Shown piece by piece: positions 18,142-27,567 of a stretch of DNA of 51,328 bases; within the stretch, counting starts at the first letter, position 1, and every line of letters begins with the position of its first letter. Origin of the DNA: Clostridiales bacterium (lineage in GTDB: Bacteria; Bacillota; Clostridia; Saccharofermentanales; Saccharofermentanaceae). The stretch is from positions 1 to 51,328 of the forward strand of contig JAGCSR010000060.1 in assembly GCA_017964005.1 (NCBI GenBank). The letters run 5' to 3'. The translations under genes were made by a program, and so were the position numbers. The notes under the pieces were generated by a model. It saw nothing but the letters and a program-made list of their open reading frames with translations, did not search any database and had not been told where the DNA came from.

Positions 18142-18894
18142 TCAGACAGATGCTTTGACAGCAAATACAGTCTTGCCGTCATCCCTGTATCCGACGACGG
18201 TGTTTGTTGCAGAATCCCTGTCCTCTATAACGAAAATGTCAACTTTCTCGCCCTCTTTGACTTCGCTGATGTAATTAACATCGAAGTCCTTGATGGCGAA
18301 AACATCGACTCCGGCTTTATGCAGTGCATCGCAGGCCCAGGAGATATATCTTGTATTGTTTACATGACGGTTGCGGTCAAGCTCGGAAAAATCCGCATAC
18401 TTACAAACAACAGAGTCTGATCCGTCCAAACTTCCAAGATCCGGAACATCGATCTTGACACAGCCTTCCGGGAATACCCTTCTGGTATCCGGGATCATGA
18501 TCTCGGGAAGACATTCCCTTTTGGACGGGATAACAGGCCTGTGGGAATTCCAGTCCGCCAGGATCCAGTCGGTTGAGATTATGCCGAAGAGATTCCCTTC
18601 GTCATCATAATATTCGAATTCTCTTGTGAATGTGATCTTATTAAGACCCGAACCCCAGGTCTTTACAGTAAACTTATCACCCCAAACGGGATATCTGTCA
18701 AAATGAGCTTTGACCTTAAGGATTATCCAGCAGATATTGTTTTCGGCAAGAAACCTCGTTCCGAACCCGTACCCTGCAGACCCTTTCTCCGCCGCCTCCT
18801 GCATATCACCCATGATGACATTGAGGAACATCTTGTTATCAAGTCCGCACTCGGTACACTTGGCGCAAAAACCGGAAACACTGTAAGCGTCCAT
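18142..18894 (-). CDS. Acyl-ACP thioesterase
   Basis: Releases fatty acids from acyl carrier protein; a bacterial member of the plant FatA/FatB family. The 250 residues contain two hot-dog domains. The region DRYPVWGDKFTVKTWGSG at about 67-84 and the catalytic-site phrase DRNRHVNNTRYISW in the second domain match the family, with the Asn and His expected at the active site. The gene overlaps the preceding membrane-protein gene by 1 nt (TAATG), so both are translated together. The released fatty acids may set membrane or exported lipid composition; the partner gene gives no further hint. Confidence 0.88.
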   Translation of the reverse strand: MDAYSVSGFCAKCTECGLDNKMFLNVIMGDMQEAAEKGSAGYGFGTRFLAENNICWIILKVKAHFDRYPVWGDKFTVKTWGSGLNKITFTREFEYYDDEGNLFGIISTDWILADWNSHRPVIPSKRECLPEIMIPDTRRVFPEGCVKIDVPDLGSLDGSDSVVCKYADFSELDRNRHVNNTRYISWACDALHKAGVDVFAIKDFDVNYISEVKEGEKVDIFVIEDRDSATNTVVGYRDDGKTVFAVKASV

Positions 18895-19466
18895 TACTCT
18901 TCTTCTCCCTTATCCTCATTCTTCGGAGCATGGTAGATCTCGGTATGTCTGGGATTAAATCTTCTGAAGACCTTATACATATCAGGCTTCATCTCGAAGA
19001 TTACCATATAAGGGGATGTTCCTCCGGTCATTGCAAACCATATGCCGTCTTCAACCGGATAGTTCTTATTGCTCGTAAGGTTAAGGCGGTATAAGGCCTT
19101 ATCGGAGAATTCGGAGAATTTAGATGAGGTAACGGGACCTATTGCCTGACAGTCCTTGATAGAGAACTCGCAAAGCTCTTCTCTTTTGTTCTTGCCCATG
19201 ATCTTCGCGCCGTCAAAGATATCATTTACGATCTCTATCTCATATTCAACATGAGATCTTCTGGTAATGAGTATTACCGTACCCCATATGAGCAGCACGG
19301 ATACGGAACCTGTGACCAGCGCCAGATTGTATCCCAGAAGAAGCGGGATACCGTTAATAAGAACAAGGACCACCAAAAGAACAAATATCAACGCAAAAGC
19401 AAAAGCGATATTCTCACCTTTGCTGTTCCTTACAGTATGGCTTTCTACGAAATAATCTTCAAACAT
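18894..19466 (-). CDS. Membrane protein of unknown function
   Basis: A protein of 190 residues: a short N-terminus (MFEDYFVESHTV), two membrane helices at about 20-70 with a tight turn, and a C-terminal cytoplasmic domain of about 115 residues rich in beta strands (EYEIEIVNDIFDGAKI, YRLNLTSNKNY). The start is the ATG at 19466 with GGAGGAAAG at the right distance; the frame extends upstream to 19580 but that part holds the groEL terminator. It is translated in one unit with the thioesterase. A family of small Clostridia membrane proteins looks like this, but I cannot name it with confidence. Confidence 0.75.
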   Translation of the reverse strand: MFEDYFVESHTVRNSKGENIAFAFALIFVLLVVLVLINGIPLLLGYNLALVTGSVSVLLIWGTVILITRRSHVEYEIEIVNDIFDGAKIMGKNKREELCEFSIKDCQAIGPVTSSKFSEFSDKALYRLNLTSNKNYPVEDGIWFAMTGGTSPYMVIFEMKPDMYKVFRRFNPRHTEIYHAPKNEDKGEEE

Positions 19467-19520
19467 CGATCTTTCCTCCGCGTAATATAATACACTATTT
19501 TCGCGAAAATCGTTTATCCA

Positions 19521-19551
19521 AATAAAAACGGCTGTCCAAAGTGGACAGCCG
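19521..19551 (-). terminator. Terminator behind groEL
   Basis: A perfect 10-bp stem CGGCTGTCCA / TGGACAGCCG with a 3-nt loop; TTTTTATTT follows on the minus strand. Confidence 0.9.
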
Positions 19552-19576
19552 CTGATGTACAGTCTCAGACTGATTA

Positions 19577-21208
<1,632 letters not shown>

Positions 21209-21225
21209 TTATTATTTATCCTTTA

Positions 21226-21513
21226 TCACTCTTCTACGATCGCGACGATATCATCCTGACGGACTACGATATACTCTTCACCGTCCAGCTTGACATTTGT
21301 TCCTGCGTAATCCCTGATGATAACCTTCTGTCCTACGGTAACTTCCATCTTGATCTCGTTGCCGTCAACTATCCCTCCGGGACCTACTGCGATTATCTCG
21401 GCTACCTGAGGCTTCTGCTGTGAACCTGAAGATAAGATCAGTCCGCTCTTCGTTGTCTCTTCTGCTTCGAGTTTCTTCACTACTACCTTATCGGCTAAGG
21501 GCTTGATCGTCAT
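21226..21513 (-). CDS. groES: Co-chaperonin GroES (Hsp10)
   Basis: Lid of the GroEL chamber, 95 residues. It opens MTIKPLADKVVVKKLEAEE, followed by the mobile loop TKSGLILSSGSQQKPQ and the roof strands. The start is the ATG at 21513 behind GGAGG; the longer frame to 21552 would run into the CIRCE element. It is the first gene of the groES-groEL operon. Confidence 0.97.
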   Translation of the reverse strand: MTIKPLADKVVVKKLEAEETTKSGLILSSGSQQKPQVAEIIAVGPGGIVDGNEIKMEVTVGQKVIIRDYAGTNVKLDGEEYIVVRQDDIVAIVEE

Positions 21514-21545
21514 AATAAAGACCTCCAATACTGTATATTCACCGG

Positions 21546-21572
21546 TTAGCACTCACAATCATCGAGTGCCAA
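21546..21572 (-). promoter_or_regulatory. CIRCE operator (HrcA site)
   Basis: On the plus strand TTAGCACTC (21546-21554), 9 nt, then GAGTGCCAA (21564-21572): the CIRCE inverted repeat with one change from TTAGCACTC-N9-GAGTGCTAA. It lies between the promoter and groES, so HrcA should repress the operon. Confidence 0.95.
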
Positions 21573-21580
21573 CGACAATA

Positions 21581-21609
21581 AATATAAGTCAGGAGGTCTG
21601 ATATGTCAA
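21581..21609 (-). promoter_or_regulatory. Vegetative promoter of groES-groEL
   Basis: TTGACA (21609-21604), 17 bp, TATATT (21586-21581) on the minus strand, directly in front of the CIRCE element. Confidence 0.85.
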
Positions 21610-21627
21610 TATTAATATCAGAAAAAG

Positions 21628-21660
21628 TCAAAAATGCCTGAACTTTGACTCAATCAGGCA
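21628..21660 (-). terminator. Terminator behind galE
   Basis: The stem TGCCTGA / TCAGGCA (21635-21641 with 21654-21660) overlaps the galE stop codon and is followed by TTTTT on the minus strand. The groES promoter starts just downstream. Confidence 0.7.
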
Positions 21661-22672
21661 GTCCGTCGGGGTTCATCGTCTGCCATTTCCAACATGAAGA
21701 ACACATGTCATCAATGTTATATCTGGCAGTAAATCCAAGCTTGTCGGCAGCTTTGTCGGTAGCGGCGTATGATACGGCTATATCTCCGGGCCTTCTTGGG
21801 CCGAATACATGAGGGATCTCATGTCCGCAGGCTTTCTCAAAGGCCGCAACAGCCTCCTTGACCGAAGTTCCGTTTCCTGTTCCGAGATTAAATACACATA
21901 CATTCTCTTCACATTTGCCGAGATACTCTATAGCCTTCACATGACCTGTCGCAAGATCGGTAACATGGATATAATCTCTTACGCAAGTTCCGTCAGGTGT
22001 ATCGTAATCATCTCCGAAGATCGTAAGCTGGGCAAGGGTTCCTCCTGCCACCTTTGAAATGTACGGGAACAGGTTGTTCGGGATACCTCTGGGATCTTCG
22101 CCGATCAGTCCGCTCTCGTGGGCCCCGACGGGGTTGAAATATCTGAGAAGACAGATCTTCATATCAGGATCAGATACAGAATAATCCCTAAGGATCTGCT
22201 CTATCATCCACTTGGTCCAACCGTAAGGATTTGTGCATACACCGAGAGGGCTCTCTTCGGTAAAAGGAACATCCTCACTCATACCGTATACAGTAGCGGA
22301 TGAACTGAAGACTAACTTCCTGACCTTATATTCACCTGCCAGTTCAACGGTATTGATAAGACTGTCGATATTATTCTTATAGTATTTAAGCGGGATCCTA
22401 ACAGACTCTCCTACCGCCTTAAGACCTGCAAAATGAATGATCGAGTCGATCTCATTCTCTTCGAAGACTTTTCGAAGCGCATCCTTATCACAGCAGTCCA
22501 CTTTATAGAACGGAAATCTCTTCCCCGTGATCGTCTCAAGTCTGTTCAGGACTTCAGGCTTGCTGTTATAGAAATTATCGACGATAACTATATCGTATCC
22601 GTTGTTATGAAGTTCGATGACCGTATGAGAACCTATATATCCGGCACCGCCGGTAACAAGTACTGTGCTCAT
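21650..22672 (-). CDS. galE: UDP-glucose 4-epimerase
   Basis: Interconverts UDP-glucose and UDP-galactose with bound NAD; 340 residues. The Rossmann motif GGAGYIGS is at residues 8-15, the catalytic serine region is SSSATVYG, and the YxxxK pair is YGWTK. RYFNPVGAHESG and RDYIHVTDLA are standard GalE motifs. It supplies sugar nucleotides for Leloir metabolism or for cell-surface polysaccharide. It is transcribed alone, divergent from the response regulator gene, with GAGAGGAG in front of the ATG. Confidence 0.95.
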   Translation of the reverse strand: MSTVLVTGGAGYIGSHTVIELHNNGYDIVIVDNFYNSKPEVLNRLETITGKRFPFYKVDCCDKDALRKVFEENEIDSIIHFAGLKAVGESVRIPLKYYKNNIDSLINTVELAGEYKVRKLVFSSSATVYGMSEDVPFTEESPLGVCTNPYGWTKWMIEQILRDYSVSDPDMKICLLRYFNPVGAHESGLIGEDPRGIPNNLFPYISKVAGGTLAQLTIFGDDYDTPDGTCVRDYIHVTDLATGHVKAIEYLGKCEENVCVFNLGTGNGTSVKEAVAAFEKACGHEIPHVFGPRRPGDIAVSYAATDKAADKLGFTARYNIDDMCSSCWKWQTMNPDGLPD

Positions 22673-22814
22673 TCAATATTACTCCTCTCGATTTGCAGTA
22701 GGTATAATATAACATAATTTTGTTCTTTTACCTCACTTTTGCACCAATCACGCAGTAGAAAACCGGTTCATATATAATAAAATATAATGCAACAAAAAAA
22801 TTTGGAGATGAAAT

Positions 22815-23519
22815 ATGGACAAGCTAATCTACATTGCTGACGACGACGATAATATCCGCAATCTGATCAAGACATTCCTTGAACGCGAGGGATTCAATGT
22901 TATTGGTTTCCCTACGGGAGACCAGCTCTATGAGAGACTTCAGAACGCGCCCTGTGATATGGTTATCCTCGACGTTATGATGCCCGGACACGACGGCATA
23001 TTTATCCTCAAGGAGATACGTAAGACCTACAACAATCTTCCGATAATCATGCTTACCGCCAGGGATTCGGATAAGGATTATATCCTCGGTCTGGAGTCAG
23101 GTTCGGACGATTATCTTACCAAGCCCTTCTCCCCCGTAAAACTCGTATCCCGGGTCAAGAACATGTTTAAGCGTCACGATGAGGTCGTAGGCCTTATCGA
23201 AGACAGATCACCCGATGATTTCTCTCTCTTCGCCGACATCAAGATCGACAAGAAGACCAAGCAGGCTACTCTTAAGGATGAGCCTTTGCAGCTGACGCCC
23301 AACGAATATCAGCTTATAACCTATCTTATCGACAACAGGAACCGTGCCGTTCCGAGAGCTGAGCTCTTAGACAAGATCTGGGGTTACGAGTTCGAAGTCG
23401 AGACGAGAGTTGCAGACGATACCGTCAAGAGACTCCGTAAGAAGATCAAGGATTCAGATGCGGAGATCAAGACAGTCTGGAGTTACGGTTTCCGTATCGT
23501 AGATAAGAACGAAGACTGA
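22815..23519 (+). CDS. OmpR-family response regulator
   Basis: A DNA-binding regulator of 234 residues. The receiver domain has the acidic cluster DDDD near residues 9-12, the phospho-acceptor Asp in MVILDVMMPGHDG at about 54, the Thr in IMLTARD and the Lys in YLTKPF. The C-terminal winged helix shows LTPNEYQLITYLIDN and VDDTVKRLRKKI-like recognition helix (ADDTVKRLRKKI). The ribosome site is GGAG, 7 nt before the ATG. The 140-nt gap to galE is AT-rich with two TATAAT-like words. Its kinase follows 8 nt downstream. The target genes are not evident. Confidence 0.94.
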   Translation: MDKLIYIADDDDNIRNLIKTFLEREGFNVIGFPTGDQLYERLQNAPCDMVILDVMMPGHDGIFILKEIRKTYNNLPIIMLTARDSDKDYILGLESGSDDYLTKPFSPVKLVSRVKNMFKRHDEVVGLIEDRSPDDFSLFADIKIDKKTKQATLKDEPLQLTPNEYQLITYLIDNRNRAVPRAELLDKIWGYEFEVETRVADDTVKRLRKKIKDSDAEIKTVWSYGFRIVDKNED

Positions 23520-23527
23520 TACAACAG

Positions 23528-25057
23528 ATGGCAAAAGACAAAAAGATCCCAAGTCCCAAGAAGATAAAGCACTCGATAACGAAGATGCCTTACGCGATAA
23601 CAGTCTTTATCGCCATGATCTTTGTTGTATTGCTGTCGTACGGATCTGTCACCTTCTTTTATAATGCCTTCTTCTCATACTACATCAGACAGGACTGTGA
23701 TCAGAGACTTGAGAATGCCGTCAATTCCTGGTCAAATATGGCCGATACTTTTCAAAGCACATTGTCCGTGGGAGACAGTCTGACAGATGAAGCGATCGTA
23801 AACAGCCTGCTTCATGCGATTACATCTTCTGCCGATGTTTCTACTGATGCCAACATCGTCTTATATAAGACGGGCGCCAAAGCCAACGAGATAATCTGGC
23901 CTAACAAGACATATTCGGTATCAGCTACAGCCGTTGCCGAGAAAGTGGTTGTTGCCGTTGATATCGGTAATCCTGACGCATCCGTTAATACTACATATTC
24001 TCTTGATGTTGACGGATTATCTTACTATTACAGACTCCTCGATATCAACTACTTAAATTCTTCCGGAGAGATAAAAGAACTTCCGAATTACCATATCTGT
24101 GTATTTGTTAATTCCCAGTACTACTATTCATTCATGGAGTCCTTCAACCTGGCAATGTGGCAGATAGTCATGGTCGCCATTATCGCTGCCGCGATCATCT
24201 CGATAATCATCTCGATGCCTCTCATCATGTCTACAGTTAGACTGTCCCGATTCTCCAAGAGGATATCCGAAGGCAACTATGAGCGTTTTAACGGTAAGCT
24301 TATAAGCCGTGAGATGGCTGATCTCGGCGACACCATGAACAGCATGGCCGCAAAGCTTGAAGAGTCAGACAGAGAACAGCAGACATTCTTCCAGAACGCA
24401 TCCCATGAGTTAAGAACTCCTCTTCAATCCATTCAGGGATATGCAGAAGGTCTCAAATATGATGTTTTCGATGAGGAAGGCAAAGCCGCTGCAGTCGATA
24501 TAATCATAGACGAAGCATCCAGACTTACCGGAATGGTCGAAAACCTCCTGTCCATATCCAAGATGGATATGTCCTCCAAGGGCAACTACACAGTCAAGAA
24601 ACACAACCTTAATTCCAAGCTCCTATGCGAACTCGTTATCGAAAACATCCGCGGCAACGTGCTTCACGCCAACAAGGAACTAGTTCTCGATCTTTCAAAA
24701 GATACAGTCTCCATATATGCTAACTCCGGAGACCTCCTTCGCCTGTTCGAGAATCTCTTCTCCAACTGCTTAAGATACTGCAAGAAAAACATATTCTTTA
24801 AGTACAGAGTCGAAGACGGTAATGCAGTTTACTATGTAATGGACGACGGTGATGGCATCTCCGATGAGGTCCTTCCTCACCTGTTCGCAAGATTTGCAAA
24901 AGGATCAGACGGTAAGCACGGTATAGGTCTTGCCCTTTGTAAATCCATCGCTGAAGAACACGGCGGCACTATTAGCGGTTATAACCTTCCGGAAGGCGGA
25001 GCATGCTTTGAAGTAAGGATCCCCGCCAACAAAACCGAATCCGATCCTGTAGGCTGA
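23528..25057 (+). CDS. Sensor histidine kinase
   Basis: A membrane kinase of 509 residues, partner of the regulator just upstream. A first helix at about 20-45, an external sensor domain of about 160 residues, a second helix at about 212-235, then a HAMP segment, the dimerisation domain with the phospho-accepting His in NASHELRTPLQSIQGYAEG, and the ATPase domain with the N box FENLFSNCLRYCKKN, DDGDGIS and HGIGLALCKSIAEEHGG. All catalytic boxes are present. The start lacks a clear ribosome site, so it probably depends on coupling to the regulator gene. The signal is unknown. Confidence 0.94.
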   Translation: MAKDKKIPSPKKIKHSITKMPYAITVFIAMIFVVLLSYGSVTFFYNAFFSYYIRQDCDQRLENAVNSWSNMADTFQSTLSVGDSLTDEAIVNSLLHAITSSADVSTDANIVLYKTGAKANEIIWPNKTYSVSATAVAEKVVVAVDIGNPDASVNTTYSLDVDGLSYYYRLLDINYLNSSGEIKELPNYHICVFVNSQYYYSFMESFNLAMWQIVMVAIIAAAIISIIISMPLIMSTVRLSRFSKRISEGNYERFNGKLISREMADLGDTMNSMAAKLEESDREQQTFFQNASHELRTPLQSIQGYAEGLKYDVFDEEGKAAAVDIIIDEASRLTGMVENLLSISKMDMSSKGNYTVKKHNLNSKLLCELVIENIRGNVLHANKELVLDLSKDTVSIYANSGDLLRLFENLFSNCLRYCKKNIFFKYRVEDGNAVYYVMDDGDGISDEVLPHLFARFAKGSDGKHGIGLALCKSIAEEHGGTISGYNLPEGGACFEVRIPANKTESDPVG

Positions 25058-25083
25058 TATTTCTTATTTTTTTATAGACAGAG

Positions 25084-25123
25084 AAAAACGGCTGCCTTGC
25101 CAGTGAGCAAGACAGCCGTTTTT
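25084..25123. terminator. Two-way terminator between the kinase gene and pnp
   Basis: AAAAACGGCTG pairs with CAGCCGTTTTT and an inner CTTGC / GCAAG helix extends the stem. The A and T runs on both sides let it end both convergent transcripts. Confidence 0.85.
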
Positions 25124-25140
25124 GTTAAATTAGATGATTA

Positions 25141-27378
25141 TCAGAACTCTCTTCTTCTTGTTCCCTTGCGGGGCGGTTCATCGTTGCCTTCATCGAAGTT
25201 GCGCTCGCGTCTTCCGCCGAAGTTGCCATTGCCGCCTCTTCTCTCACGGGGAGCTCTGCGGCGGGGTTCTTCCTCAACGTAACCTTCAGGCTTGGGTGTC
25301 GTGTCACGCATGGAGAGGTTGATCCTTCCCTGGCTGTCGATCTCGATAACCTTGACCTTGACCTGATCGCCTTCGTGAACAACATCTTCTACCTTCTCAA
25401 CACGGTTCCAAGCCATCTTGCTGATGTGAACAAGACCTTCCTTACCGGGCAGGAACTCAACAAATGCGCCGAAGTCCATAAGACGTGTAACTACACCGTC
25501 GTACTCTGTTCCGATCTCGGGGTCGGCAACGATACCGGTGATGATCATCTTAGCCTTCTCAGCTGCATCAAGATCAGGTGAAGAAATATGGATAGTTCCG
25601 TCTTCGGAGATGTCGATGCCTGCGCCTGTGTCTGCGATGATCTTGTTGATGACCTTTCCGCCGGATCCGATAACGTCACGGATCTTGTCAACAGGGATCT
25701 GCATGGAGATGATCCTGGGCGCATACTTGGAAAGCTCGGCACGGGGCTCGGAGATGCAAGGCAGGATAACATCATTGATGATCTGCAAACGGCCCTTATG
25801 TGTCATGGCAAAGGCTGCCTTGATGATGTCTAAGGATAAACCTTCAACCTTGATATCAACCTGGATGGATGTGATACCTTCTGTTGTACCTGCAACCTTG
25901 AAGTCCATATCACCGAAGAAGTCCTCGATGCCCTGGATATCCATGAATACGAGGAAGTCCTCGTCATTCTCTTCATTAACGATAAGACCGGAAGAGATAC
26001 CTGCTACAGGTCTTGTGATAGGAACACCTGCTGCCATCAAGGACAGAGTGGATGCGCAAACGGAACCCTGAGATGTGGAACCGTTGGACATGGTGATCTC
26101 GGATACTGTTCTGATCGCATAAGGGAAATCTTCCTCAGAAGGGAGAACCGGGATCAGAGATCTCTCAGCCAATGCACCGTGACCGATCTCACGGCGTCCG
26201 GGGCTCCTGGAAGCCTTAGCCTCACCTACGGAATAACCCGGGAAGTTGTAGTGATGGATATATCTCTTGCAGGTCTGCTCATCAAGACCTTCGATCTTCT
26301 GTGCTTCAGACAAAGGTGCGAGAGTACAGATGTTCATGACCTGAGTCTGACCTCTCTGGAAGAAGGAAGAACCGTGTACACGGGGCAGAACGTCAACTGC
26401 AGCGGACAAAGGTCTGATCTGATCCAGAGCACGGCCGTCAACACGTACATGTTCACGGAATAGATAATCTCTTACGACCTTCTTCTCAAGCTTATATACA
26501 GCATCGGGAGCCCAGGAAGAAAGACCTTCTTCCTTCTCTTCGAGCATCTGAGCGATCTCTTCCTGAAGAGCTGCAACATTTGCATCACGAACGCTCTTGT
26601 CGTCAGACAGGACCGCTGCTCTCATCTTGTCCCAACCGAATTCCTTAACTGCTGCGAAAACGTCCTCGGGTACGTCTGCAGACGCATATTCGAACTTGGG
26701 CTTGCCGATCTCGGCAACGATGGAATTAATGAACTTAACGATCTCCTTGATGACTTCGTGGCCCTCAGCGATAGCATTGAGCATAACATCATCGGGGACT
26801 TCGTTAGCACCGGCCTCGACCATGCAGATCTTCTTCTCAGTACCTGCAAGTGTAACATACATGTCAGACTTCTCACGCTCTTCCAATGTAGGGTTGATGA
26901 TCGTCTTACCGTCGATCAATCCGAGAACGACACCGCCGACAGGTCCCTTCCACGGGATATCGGAGATGGCGATAGCGATGGATGTACCGACCATAGCCGT
27001 GATCTCGGGGAGACAGTCGGGATCTACTGCCATAACCGTGTTGGATACGACAACATCGTTACGGAGGTCCTTGGGGAACAGAGGTCTAATGGGTCTGTCG
27101 ATAACACGGGATGTAAGGATAGCCTTCTCGCCGGGTCTTCCCTCTCTCTTTAAGAATCCGCCGGGGATCCTTCCTACTGCGTACTGCTTCTCCTCGTAGT
27201 CAACGGACAGCGGGAAAAAGTCGATTCCTTCACGGGGTTCGGGGGATGCTGTTACAGTGGACAGAACAACGGTCTCACCGTAATGGATCAAAACTGCACC
27301 GTTAGCGAACTGCGCGATCTTACCTGTCTCGACCACCAGGGGTCTCCCGGCGATCTCGGTCTTGAAAATCTTTTCCAT
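25141..27378 (-). CDS. pnp: Polyribonucleotide nucleotidyltransferase (PNPase)
   Basis: 3'-to-5' phosphorolytic exoribonuclease of RNA turnover, 745 residues. Two RNase PH-like domains are joined by a helical linker; then come the KH domain (IPVDKIRDVIGSGGKVINKI) and the S1 domain (GVVTRLMDFGAFVEFLPGKEGLVHIS). The last 45 residues are an Arg/Gly/Glu-rich tail (RRRAPRERRGG), likely an RNA-binding extension. The AAGGAG ribosome site is 7 nt before the ATG at 27378, and is itself complementary to an upstream stretch (see the leader entry), which suggests control of translation. It ends at the hairpin at 25084-25123. Confidence 0.97.
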   Translation of the reverse strand: MEKIFKTEIAGRPLVVETGKIAQFANGAVLIHYGETVVLSTVTASPEPREGIDFFPLSVDYEEKQYAVGRIPGGFLKREGRPGEKAILTSRVIDRPIRPLFPKDLRNDVVVSNTVMAVDPDCLPEITAMVGTSIAIAISDIPWKGPVGGVVLGLIDGKTIINPTLEEREKSDMYVTLAGTEKKICMVEAGANEVPDDVMLNAIAEGHEVIKEIVKFINSIVAEIGKPKFEYASADVPEDVFAAVKEFGWDKMRAAVLSDDKSVRDANVAALQEEIAQMLEEKEEGLSSWAPDAVYKLEKKVVRDYLFREHVRVDGRALDQIRPLSAAVDVLPRVHGSSFFQRGQTQVMNICTLAPLSEAQKIEGLDEQTCKRYIHHYNFPGYSVGEAKASRSPGRREIGHGALAERSLIPVLPSEEDFPYAIRTVSEITMSNGSTSQGSVCASTLSLMAAGVPITRPVAGISSGLIVNEENDEDFLVFMDIQGIEDFFGDMDFKVAGTTEGITSIQVDIKVEGLSLDIIKAAFAMTHKGRLQIINDVILPCISEPRAELSKYAPRIISMQIPVDKIRDVIGSGGKVINKIIADTGAGIDISEDGTIHISSPDLDAAEKAKMIITGIVADPEIGTEYDGVVTRLMDFGAFVEFLPGKEGLVHISKMAWNRVEKVEDVVHEGDQVKVKVIEIDSQGRINLSMRDTTPKPEGYVEEEPRRRAPRERRGGNGNFGGRRERNFDEGNDEPPRKGTRRREF

Positions 27379-27475
27379 TTCAAAACTCCTTGTTAATAGT
27401 ATTTGCCAAGGAGGTAGTCACTAGATTCACATTCCGACAACGGTTCGGGATATCAATCTACTAACTACTCCCCAT
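27379..27475 (-). promoter_or_regulatory. Structured pnp leader with a hidden ribosome site
   Basis: On the minus strand CTCCTTG (27413-27407) can pair perfectly with CAAGGAG (27392-27386), the pnp ribosome site, across a 14-nt loop. The same CTCC stretch is the 3' edge of a second, longer imperfect helix: 27414-27427 with 27455-27468, 12 of 14 positions paired, capped by a CCGA/TCGG stem-loop. The two folds compete, as in an on/off leader. A TATAAT-like -10 lies at 27494-27489. Pairing is read by eye; no folding was run. Confidence 0.5.
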
Positions 27476-27506
27476 TCGGCATTTAATAATTATAATATAA
27501 AGTCTC

Positions 27507-27537
27507 GAAAAAACAAACGGCTAAAAACAGCCGTTTG
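27507..27537 (-). terminator. Terminator behind nadE
   Basis: Stem AAACGGCT / AGCCGTTT (27515-27522 with 27529-27536), then GTTTTTT on the minus strand. Confidence 0.85.
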
Positions 27538-27567
27538 CCTCTACTTTTTCTTTTATTGTCGAAAATC

